Below are positions 57,258 to 64,000 of a stretch of DNA of 64,000 nt, one piece after another (position 1 is the first letter of the stretch; each line of letters opens with the position of its first letter). The stretch is from the NCBI RefSeq assembly GCF_014857925.1, contig NZ_JACYVZ010000003.1:1-64000 (forward strand). Direction: 5' to 3'. A program made the translations under genes and the position numbers. The notes under the pieces are model-generated. The model did no database searches. It was not told the DNA's origin and saw nothing but the letters and a program-made list of their open reading frames with translations. This DNA is from Cysteiniphilum marinum (GTDB lineage Bacteria > Pseudomonadota > Gammaproteobacteria > Francisellales > Francisellaceae).

Positions 57258-59978
57258 ATGTCAAACACTCAAAAAATCGTTCTTGTTGATGGATCATCTT
57301 ATCTTTTTCGTGCTTTTCACGCCTTACCACAATTAACCAATCGCCAGGGTGAACCAACAGGTGCGATCTTCGGTGTGATTAATATGTTAAAGAAATTACC
57401 CAAACAGCTAAATACCGATCATATTGCTGTGGTTTTTGATGCTAAGGGTAAGAATTTTAGACATGATTTATATCCAGAATATAAAGCCAATCGTAAGGCA
57501 ATGGCAGATGAGCTTAGAGTGCAAATATCTCCTGTGCATGAGATGGTGCAAAAGCTCGGCTTTCCACTGATTGTCATCGATGCGGTTGAAGCCGATGATG
57601 TTATTGGTACATTGGCTAAGCGCTTTGCTAAAGAAGGATATGAAGTCGTTATTTCAACGGGTGACAAAGATATGGCACAACTGGTCGATGGGCATATCAC
57701 CTTAATGGATACAATGAAAAATGAGATCACCGATCGCGAGAAAGTCATTGCTAAATTTGGGGTTACACCTGAGCAAATTATTGATTACTTGGCATTGATG
57801 GGTGATACATCAGATAATATCCCCGGTGTACCAAAGGTGGGGCCAAAAACAGCAGTAAAGTGGCTAGCTGAATATCAAAGCTTACAAGGTGTTATGGCAA
57901 ATGCCGATAAAATATCGGGTAAAGTTGGTGAGAATCTAAGAGAGAGTATTGACTTTCTGCCACTGTCTTATCAACTAGCTACCATTAAATGTGACCTAGA
58001 TCTACCGTACACAGTTCAAGATATGCTCTGTGTTAAGCCGGATATTGATTATCTCAAGAAGGCTTTCACACAATATGAATTCAAAGGCTGGTTGCGTGAG
58101 CTTGAGCATGAAGCAAATATTGTATCTGATGCGCAAAGTGATTCAGAGGGGCCTGTTGATGTTCAATCAACTTTAAACTATCAGATTATTTTGACGGAAG
58201 AAGACTTCAATACCTTTTATGCTGAGCTAGTAAAAGCGAAAGTCTTTGCTTTTGATACTGAAACAGACTCATTAGATACTTTTAATGTGCGTCTTGTTGG
58301 CATGTCATTTGCCTTAAGGCCACATCACGCGGTCTATATTCCGCTGCAACATGATTATGACGATGCACCAACACAATTAGCACTAGATTGGGTTGTTAAT
58401 AAAGTAAAACCAATTTTAGAAGATGATCAAGTGGCTAAAATTGCACAAAATGCCAAGTTTGATCTAAAAGTTCTAAGCACCGTTGGTATTAATGTCAAAG
58501 GTGTTAAGTATGATACGATGCTTGAGTCATATGTGTTAAATAGTTCAGCAACACGCCATGATATGGATTCACTGGCTAATCATTATTTAAATGTTAAAAC
58601 AGTGAGCTTTGAGGAGCTCGCAGGTAAGGGTAAAAATCAACTTACGTTTAATCAGATTGATATAGCTAAGGCTGGGTTTTATGCTGCAGAGGATGCGGAT
58701 ATTACCTATCGTTTGCATGAGCGTATTTGGGATGAGTTAAAGGCTATAGACAGTTTACGTGAGTTATATATCAAAGAAGAATTGCCGGTGAGCTTTGTTA
58801 TTGATCGCATGGAGCGTATCGGTGTTAAAGTTGATGCCGATTTATTAAAAGCGCAAAGTGCTTCACTCACGGCAAAAATAGCTCAGTTAGAAAAAGAGTG
58901 TATTCAATTGGCAGGGGAAGAGTTTAACCTGTCATCTCCCAAGCAATTGCGTGAGATCCTCTATGATAAGATGGGTTTGCCCATTTTGAAAAAAACACAA
59001 GGGGGACAAGCCTCAACGGCTGAAGATGCACTTCAGGAGTTGGCAGAGATTTATGACTTACCTAAGCTTATTATCGAGCATCGCCATCTAGTGAAATTAA
59101 AAACAACCTATACCGATAAGCTGCCATTGATGATCAATAGTAAAACATCACGAGTGCATACATCCTACCAGCAAGCTGTGACAAGCACAGGGCGATTGTC
59201 ATCAACTGAGCCTAATCTGCAAAATATCCCGATTCGCTCAAGTGTGGGACGTGAGATCAGAAAAGCATTTATTGCTAAGAAGGGTTATAAGATTTTAGCG
59301 GCGGATTACTCGCAAGTGGAGTTAAGAATCATGGCGCATTTATCGCAAGATCCTAATTTACTTCACGCTTTTCAGCAAGGCTTAGATGTGCATCGGGCAA
59401 CAGCTGCTGAGACATTAGGCATTAAAGCGGATGACGTAACACCCGAGCAACGTCGTCAAGCCAAGGCAGTTAACTTTGGCTTAATCTATGGTATGGGTGC
59501 ATTCGGTTTGGCAAAGCAATTAGGCATTCCGCGTGGTGAAGCACAAGAGTATATTGATATCTATTTTGCGCGTTACCCTGGGGTTAAGCGCTATATGGAA
59601 GATGCCAAAGCCTATGCTATGCAGCATGGTTTTGTTGAGACCATTTTTGGCAGACGTTTACATTTGCCAGAGATTAATTCGCGTAATATGGCAAAAAAAC
59701 GTGCAGCGGAACGTGTGGCAATTAATGCGCCGATGCAAGGATCAGCCGCTGATATTATTAAGCGTGCGATGATTCTAATTGATGAGTGGATTATCAAAGA
59801 AAATATTGATGCCAGAATGATTATGCAGGTGCATGATGAGCTGGTATTTGAAGTCAAAGATGATCAGGTCGAAAAAATCAGTAAAGAAATTAAACAATTT
59901 ATGGAATCAGCCGCTTTATTACAAGTGCCACTAATTGTTGATGTTGGCGTTGGCGATAATTGGGATGAGGCGCATTAA
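57258..59978 (+). CDS. polA: DNA polymerase I
   Basis: Repair and lagging-strand polymerase. The 906 residues include the 5'-3' nuclease (VLVDGSSYLFRAFHALP; VVISTGDKDMAQLV; GDTSDNIPGVPKVGPKTA), the 3'-5' exonuclease with its acidic residues (FAFDTETDSLD; AAEDADITYRL), and the polymerase with DYSQVELRIMAHLS, QRRQAKAVNFGLIYGMG and MQVHDELVFEV. I chose ATG 57258, which matches the usual N-terminus; a frame from 57222 adds 12 residues. The stop codon overlaps the first base of a family A repeat. Confidence 0.97.
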   Translation: MSNTQKIVLVDGSSYLFRAFHALPQLTNRQGEPTGAIFGVINMLKKLPKQLNTDHIAVVFDAKGKNFRHDLYPEYKANRKAMADELRVQISPVHEMVQKLGFPLIVIDAVEADDVIGTLAKRFAKEGYEVVISTGDKDMAQLVDGHITLMDTMKNEITDREKVIAKFGVTPEQIIDYLALMGDTSDNIPGVPKVGPKTAVKWLAEYQSLQGVMANADKISGKVGENLRESIDFLPLSYQLATIKCDLDLPYTVQDMLCVKPDIDYLKKAFTQYEFKGWLRELEHEANIVSDAQSDSEGPVDVQSTLNYQIILTEEDFNTFYAELVKAKVFAFDTETDSLDTFNVRLVGMSFALRPHHAVYIPLQHDYDDAPTQLALDWVVNKVKPILEDDQVAKIAQNAKFDLKVLSTVGINVKGVKYDTMLESYVLNSSATRHDMDSLANHYLNVKTVSFEELAGKGKNQLTFNQIDIAKAGFYAAEDADITYRLHERIWDELKAIDSLRELYIKEELPVSFVIDRMERIGVKVDADLLKAQSASLTAKIAQLEKECIQLAGEEFNLSSPKQLREILYDKMGLPILKKTQGGQASTAEDALQELAEIYDLPKLIIEHRHLVKLKTTYTDKLPLMINSKTSRVHTSYQQAVTSTGRLSSTEPNLQNIPIRSSVGREIRKAFIAKKGYKILAADYSQVELRIMAHLSQDPNLLHAFQQGLDVHRATAAETLGIKADDVTPEQRRQAKAVNFGLIYGMGAFGLAKQLGIPRGEAQEYIDIYFARYPGVKRYMEDAKAYAMQHGFVETIFGRRLHLPEINSRNMAKKRAAERVAINAPMQGSAADIIKRAMILIDEWIIKENIDARMIMQVHDELVFEVKDDQVEKISKEIKQFMESAALLQVPLIVDVGVGDNWDEAH

Positions 59979-60098
59979 GTAATGATGTATAAATAAGTTA
60001 CATGAGCTAGCACCTCTCCCCTTGCGGGATTGCTCGTGCAGCTTAAGCTGCGCGGGTGAGGGGAGTAATTAAAACTCAACTATTCTTTTATCATTACT
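59978..60098 (-). repeat. Family A palindromic repeat, full copy (121 bp)
   Basis: AGTAATGA (59978) and TCATTACT (to 60098) flank a core that reads CTCTCCCCTTGCGGGATTG and GCAGCTTAAGCTGC. Inside the ends ATAAGTT and AACTCAACT add to the inverted repeat. Its first base is the last A of the polA stop; it ends 8 bases before the M17 stop. Confidence 0.9.
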
Positions 60099-60105
60099 AA
60101 TGGTA

Positions 60106-61554
60106 TTAAGCTAAAAATTGCTCAAAAAGCTCACAGGTATACCACACCCCAACACCACTAACCTCAGTAGGTATTGGTGCTAGCCCATCCTTATGACGGC
60201 ACGAAGCCAAATCCATATGTAACCAGCGAATGTCTTTACCAACAAATTGTTGTAAGAATTTAGCTGCTAAAATATGATCGGCATTACCGGTGACATAACA
60301 TTGTTTTAAATCAGCAATATCAGAGTCCAGCGCTTTAAGATAATGCTTATCCATTGGAAATGGCCAAACTTTCTCAGCACACTTAGCACCATATTTGACT
60401 AAACTTGATTGCCAGTCATAATTATTACTGAAAATTGCAGAGTATTCAGTGCCCAATGCGCGCACCGCAGCACCTGTTAATGTCGCATAATCAATAATCA
60501 TTTCAGGTTTATCTTGGCTTGCCAAGCACAATGTATCAGATAAAGCCATGCGCCCTTCAGCATCGGTATCAACGACTTCAATGGTTTTACCATTTAATGC
60601 GGTGACCACTTCATTGGGCAGAAAGGCACGCTCACCAATGTTATTGTTGGTAATTGCAAGGTAACAATGTACTTGATAAGGGACTTGCAAAAGGCTTAAT
60701 GACAGTAAGCTACCAACAGCAACTGCACTACCCATCATGTCGTCATTCATGCCATACATATATTGTGGCTGTTTTAAGCTAACACCTCCGGTATCAAAAC
60801 AAATCCCTTTGCCAACAAGTGCGATTGTTTTGCTATAGTCTTTAGGTGTATACGTTAACTTCACAATGCCTGCAACTTCAGAGGCACGTGCCACCGCATT
60901 AAATGCGCCAGCACCCATTTCAGTCAAGCTTTCTTTGTCATAAAGTGTATATTGCCAATCCTCGCGTTTGGCAATATCTTCCAGTAGATTGATATAGATC
61001 TGTGGGGTTAAGTAATTGGTTGGAAAAATAGTCAGGCGACGCGCCAGTGCATTACCTTTGTGTTTCGCAAGTACATCAAGAAAATCACTTTCGCTATAAT
61101 CGCCAATGATCTTGATGCTAACCTCTTGCGCCTTATGTTCGCGCTTATAATTAGGCATCTCTTCAGTATGTGCTAATAGTGTGCGCATACAAGCATCAGC
61201 AGTTGATTCGCTAGCATTCTCAGCAAGGAAAACAATATTCTTAGCCTTGGTGATATTTGCATTCTTAACTAGCTCAGATAAATCTTTAAGCCATAAATAG
61301 AGCTCGCATTCACCAACATTCTCTTTGATGATAATGTGTGTGCCTTTAGCATTAGGTAGCTGTGTGTGGTAGCCTTTTTTATATTTTGGCGCTTGAGATT
61401 GCTTGCGGGAGTAAATGAGTTCTCCTGAAGGTAAGCTTTGCCATTGTGTTTTATTATCAGCAATTGCAATAATAAGATCTGCATTATGATGGTTTTCATC
61501 AAAGTGAGCAGAAAAATGTAAGCGTGCTGATGTTAATGTATGTAATGAATGCAT
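60106..61554 (-). CDS. Leucyl aminopeptidase family protein (M17)
   Basis: Cytosolic metallo-aminopeptidase that trims peptides. The M17 catalytic region is intact: GKGICFDTGGVSL (Lys and Asp), NDDMMGSAVAVG, and VDTDAEGRMALSDTL with Asp, Glu and the catalytic Arg. I chose ATG 61554, 8 bases after AAGG, instead of 61602, because the longer leader is unlike the family. The sequence is closer to the second bacterial M17 group than to E. coli PepA, so I give no gene symbol. Confidence 0.9.
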   Translation of the reverse strand: MHSLHTLTSARLHFSAHFDENHHNADLIIAIADNKTQWQSLPSGELIYSRKQSQAPKYKKGYHTQLPNAKGTHIIIKENVGECELYLWLKDLSELVKNANITKAKNIVFLAENASESTADACMRTLLAHTEEMPNYKREHKAQEVSIKIIGDYSESDFLDVLAKHKGNALARRLTIFPTNYLTPQIYINLLEDIAKREDWQYTLYDKESLTEMGAGAFNAVARASEVAGIVKLTYTPKDYSKTIALVGKGICFDTGGVSLKQPQYMYGMNDDMMGSAVAVGSLLSLSLLQVPYQVHCYLAITNNNIGERAFLPNEVVTALNGKTIEVVDTDAEGRMALSDTLCLASQDKPEMIIDYATLTGAAVRALGTEYSAIFSNNYDWQSSLVKYGAKCAEKVWPFPMDKHYLKALDSDIADLKQCYVTGNADHILAAKFLQQFVGKDIRWLHMDLASCRHKDGLAPIPTEVSGVGVWYTCELFEQFLA

Positions 61555-61670
61555 TGATTTAACCTTGTTGAGAAATCGTGTTAGGAAACAGTATAAACAC
61601 ACTTTTAGGCAGTATGAACCAGAATTACTTATTTTTCGTCACAACAGCATGGGAAACAGCAGAATTATGC

Positions 61671-61698
61671 TTGCAAAACTAAGATGATGGGCTAAAAT
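61671..61698 (+). promoter_or_regulatory. Promoter of the tRNA gene
   Basis: TTGCAA (61671-61676), 16 bases, then TAAAAT (61693-61698), ending 14 bases before the tRNA 5' end. Confidence 0.6.
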
Positions 61699-61712
61699 AG
61701 CCGGAAGTTTAA

Positions 61713-61789
<77 letters not shown>

Positions 61790-61808
61790 TCTTCAAATCC
61801 TTTTCCAT

Positions 61809-61928
61809 AAGAAAAAATCTGTAACAATTCGTCTAGATAGCGATATTATTGATTATTTTAAATCAATGGGAAAAGGCTACCAAACAAAAATTAATTCTGT
61901 CCTTAGAGAATACAAGCGCTGCCATTAA
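61809..61928 (+). pseudogene. BrnA-like antitoxin remnant
   Basis: The frame reads SVTIRLDSDIIDYFKSMGKG, then YQTKINSVLREYKR and a stop. This matches the C-terminal ribbon-helix-helix part of BrnA-family antitoxins, including the phrase DYFK.MGKGYQTKIN. No start codon precedes it; the frame runs back into the tRNA 3' end 20 bases away. The BrnT toxin is absent. It is therefore a truncated remnant. Confidence 0.7.
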
Positions 61929-61990
61929 GAAAATCATCCTCGATAGTTTCCCAGTCGTTACTGCAATATCCTTGATATCCTGCATTTTGA

Positions 61991-62010
61991 TGTTATCATA
62001 TAAGATAACA
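61991..62010. promoter_or_regulatory. Palindromic operator before the toxin-antitoxin pair
   Basis: TGTTATC-ATATAA-GATAACA is a perfect 7-bp inverted repeat with a 6-base centre, 17 bases before the toxin start. Its place and symmetry fit autoregulation by the HigA-type antitoxin. Confidence 0.65.
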
Positions 62011-62026
62011 TTGTAAGAGGATGATC

Positions 62027-62356
62027 ATGATGTCTTGGGTTGTGGAATTTTATTCTGGAGTTGAAAGAAATGTTTTAGAACTTCCGGATAAGCTGCAAGC
62101 AAAAATGTTAAGATTATTTGATTTAGTGGAAGAACATGGGGCGCAGTTAGGTGAGCCTCATACTAAGGCGTTAAGCAATGGTTTGTTTGAGCTGAGAGCC
62201 AAAGCATTGGAAGGTATTGCTAGAAGCATATTTTGTTATGTTGATGGTAAAAAGATAATAGTTTTGCATGTTTTTGCAAAGAAAACCCAGAAAACGCCAA
62301 AGAAAGAACTTGAGTTAGCTATAAGCCGAATGAAGGAGGTTAAAAGTGAACCTTAA
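62027..62356 (+). CDS. HigB-like toxin (RelE/ParE superfamily, Gp49-like)
   Basis: A 109-residue mRNA-interferase-type toxin of the phage Gp49-like group (PF05973). The pattern VVEFYSGVERNVLEL, then LFELRAKALEGIARSIFCYV and KKIIVLHVFAKKTQKTPKKEL is diagnostic. ATG 62027 or 62030 is the start; AAGAGG lies 6-9 bases upstream, while ATG 62021 is too close to it. It overlaps its antitoxin by 11 bases. Toxin first, antitoxin second is the higBA order. Confidence 0.88.
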   Translation: MMSWVVEFYSGVERNVLELPDKLQAKMLRLFDLVEEHGAQLGEPHTKALSNGLFELRAKALEGIARSIFCYVDGKKIIVLHVFAKKTQKTPKKELELAISRMKEVKSEP

Positions 62357-62621
62357 ACAGCTAAAAGAGCAAGCTTTTAAAAATGATAATGTCAAGCACG
62401 AATACAATAAGCTTGGTGCAGAGTTTGAGTTGATTAATGAGTTAATACATCTGCGTAAAAAATCAGGTCTTACTCAAGAGCAAATAGCTTTGAAGATGGG
62501 CACCACAAGAAGTAATGTGTGTCGGCTAGAGAAGCTTGGAACTCACCCAAAAGTCAGTACTTTAGAAAGTTATGCCAGAGCCTGTGGATTTAAGCTTGGA
62601 TTCAAATTTAGCCACTTATAA
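62346..62621 (+). CDS. HigA-like antitoxin (XRE family)
   Basis: A 91-residue DNA-binding antitoxin. The XRE helix-turn-helix (LIHLRKKSGLTQEQIALKMG, then TRSNVCRLEKLGTHPKVSTL) fills the C-terminal two thirds, and the end GFKLGFKF is common in this family. The start is GTG 62346 with AAGGAGG 6 bases before it, inside the toxin gene, so the antitoxin can be translated strongly. It probably neutralises the upstream toxin and represses at the palindrome at 61991. Confidence 0.88.
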   Translation: MNLKQLKEQAFKNDNVKHEYNKLGAEFELINELIHLRKKSGLTQEQIALKMGTTRSNVCRLEKLGTHPKVSTLESYARACGFKLGFKFSHL

Positions 62622-62668
62622 TTTGGTGACCAAACAAATTATCCTCAACAGTTGCCTTATCGTAACTT

Positions 62669-63646
62669 TTAACCTTTGACATAGCTCAATGCGTTTTTAA
62701 AGGTATGAATACCTGCTTCAGGGCGAGTTGCATGCTCACTTAGAAATCGGCGATATAGGCGTGCGTTAGGGTAACCATTAAATAAATTAAGCGTATGACG
62801 CGTAATATGATTAAGCTTGCGATCAGGTGCTTTTAGCTCTTCTTCAATATAGGGAATTAAACGCTCAGCAACTTCAAAAGGGGTAAAATCATGACTTTTC
62901 TCATTATAAAAGAGATGGTCAACGTCTTTAAATAACATCGGGTTGTGGTAAGCTTCGCGCCCAATCATCACACTATCAACATATTGTAAATGCTGATTGA
63001 TATTATCTAAGGTTGTTATACCACCGTTAATGCCAATTAACTGTTTGGGGAATAGTTTTTTAATTTGATAAACCGTGTCATATTGTAAGGGCGGGATTGT
63101 ACGATTCTCTTTGGGGCTTAAGCCATTTAGCCAGCCTTTTCGTGCATGAATACAAATAAAATCGGCCTTAGCATCGACAATGCCTTGGATAAAGTACACA
63201 AGCTCTTCAAAGCTATCTTTATCGTCAACGCCAATGCGACATTTCACTGAAACAGGGATGTTAACCGCTTGTTTTAAGGCATTAACACATTCAGCAACGA
63301 GCTCAGGCTTATACATCAATGATAGTCCAAAATCGCCACGTGAGACGCGATCACTCGGACAGCCAACATTCAAATTGATCTCGTTATAACCTAAGTCTTC
63401 AGCAAGTTTAGCGCAAAAGATGAGATCATTTGGGCTGTTGCCACCCAATTGTAATGTCAATGGATTCTCCTCTGGTGAGTACTGCAATAAGCGCGTACGT
63501 GGCCCATGAATAATCGCATTGGCTGTAATCATCTCCGTGTAAAGCATGGTTCTTTTGGTGATTAGGCGCATTAAATAACGATAATGCCTATCTGTCCAAT
63601 CGATCATTGGTGCGATACAAAGGGTGCGATTGAGTTGTTCTATCAT
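62669..63646 (-). CDS. dusA: tRNA dihydrouridine synthase A
   Basis: FMN enzyme that reduces U20/U20a in tRNA. The N-terminus CIAPMIDWTDRHYRYLMRLI, the catalytic region LNVGCPSDRV with its Cys, SVKCRIGVDD, IHARKGWLNGLSPKENR (a DusA-specific phrase) and INGGITTLDNI are present. Length 325. It faces the toxin-antitoxin pair and diverges from the gltS-like gene. Confidence 0.96.
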   Translation of the reverse strand: MIEQLNRTLCIAPMIDWTDRHYRYLMRLITKRTMLYTEMITANAIIHGPRTRLLQYSPEENPLTLQLGGNSPNDLIFCAKLAEDLGYNEINLNVGCPSDRVSRGDFGLSLMYKPELVAECVNALKQAVNIPVSVKCRIGVDDKDSFEELVYFIQGIVDAKADFICIHARKGWLNGLSPKENRTIPPLQYDTVYQIKKLFPKQLIGINGGITTLDNINQHLQYVDSVMIGREAYHNPMLFKDVDHLFYNEKSHDFTPFEVAERLIPYIEEELKAPDRKLNHITRHTLNLFNGYPNARLYRRFLSEHATRPEAGIHTFKNALSYVKG

Positions 63647-63809
63647 TGGTGTTCTATTTATTCAAAACTTAAGGGGGCTATGGTAAAACATTCCCTGTAA
63701 TTGTAAATGGAATAGGTGATTTATTTGCCATAAAGACTAGTTTTATCAAATTGTATTTTATATGCTCGATGCGTTTTGGGAAAAATGAGAAATGATAAAG
63801 GGGGGCGAT

Positions 63810-64000
63810 ATGCTACTACAAGTCAATAACTTATTAACCGTTGCCATTGCTATTTTAGTACTATTGGTTGGAATTTTTATTCAAAAGCGTGTGAGTATAT
63901 TAAGTCGTTTTTTTATACCTGCCCCCGTTGTCGGTGGATTGCTTTTTTCTATATTGCTTGCTGTACTTAGTTATTTTGATTATATACATATTAATTTTGA
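63810..64000 (+). CDS. gltS: Sodium/glutamate symporter, N-terminal part (runs off window)
   Basis: The frame from ATG 63810, with AAAGGGGGG just upstream, reads MLLQVNNLLTVAIAILVLLV and then RFFIPAPVVGGLLFSILLAV, like the start of GltS (first helix, then the IPxPVxGGL motif). The window ends after 63 codons, so completeness is unknown. Confidence 0.75.
   Translation, partial: MLLQVNNLLTVAIAILVLLVGIFIQKRVSILSRFFIPAPVVGGLLFSILLAVLSYFDYIHINF

Noticed and set aside
826-60098. A CRISPR array from the recurring palindromic repeats
   Set aside because: The repeats are far apart, not regularly spaced and have no unique spacers between adjacent units; no cas gene is present.

Overview
The window is about 64 kb of AT-rich chromosome from a gammaproteobacterium. 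Several markers point towards the Francisella/Fastidiosibacteraceae side of the class: a fused NadM-Nudix NAD enzyme of the type known from Francisella, an hfq-hflX-hflK-hflC block, a PF09820-type AAA/PD-(D/E)XK gene, and heavy use of A/T-ending codons. This placement is an inference from gene content; no rRNA gene is present.

Layout. 1-2.8 kb: 3' end of an IS4-family transposase, then a secreted CE2-like SGNH esterase. 2.9-7.0 kb: a LuxR-type regulator, an in-frame transporter/AraC chimera, and a two-gene operon (2OG-Fe dioxygenase plus class V aminotransferase-like enzyme). 7.4-15.2 kb: purN-purM, rsfS, a UvrD-like helicase, an XRE regulator coupled to a VUT/YhhQ-type transporter, and a methyltransferase. 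15.5-25.1 kb: metH, tex, a Cys/Met-metabolism PLP enzyme, a BON-domain lipoprotein and nadM-nudix. 25.2-27.5 kb: small exported proteins and a wrecked radical-SAM gene. 27.6-32.6 kb: grpE-dnaK-dnaJ with heat-shock-type promoters, then a YheT-like hydrolase. 32.6-38.5 kb: lepA diverging from hfq-hflX-hflK-hflC. 38.9-48.2 kb: an orphan 415-residue protein, a lipoprotein, rplY, prs, an orphan histidine kinase, ttcA, an RCC1 gene fragment, an AAA/PD-(D/E)XK protein and a beta-barrel outer-membrane protein. 48.8-53.1 kb: ddl-ftsQ-ftsA-ftsZ. 53.3-64 kb: a giant RCC1-repeat lipoprotein, polA, an M17 aminopeptidase, a CAU tRNA, toxin-antitoxin genes and debris, dusA, and the 5' end of a gltS-like gene that runs off the window.

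The housekeeping genes look intact and ordinary. The unusual material lies between them. At least three families of short palindromic repeats recur in intergenic space: family A, about 120 bp with AGTAATGA termini; family B, 169 bp plus 35-53 bp tip-only forms with TATACC(C/G) termini; and family C, with TGAGC/GTCGAAG motifs. Several copies abut or supply the stop codons of neighbouring genes. The two full-length family B copies differ in their arms yet each remains self-complementary, a pattern of compensatory change.

Several genes are deletion products or fragments: the transporter/AraC fusion, a radical-SAM gene that keeps only its two ends, an RCC1 fragment, a BrnA-like remnant next to the tRNA, and a possible LysR tail. 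Together with the repeats they suggest a genome undergoing rearrangement and local decay. I did not find a CRISPR array, a prophage or a clear defence island.
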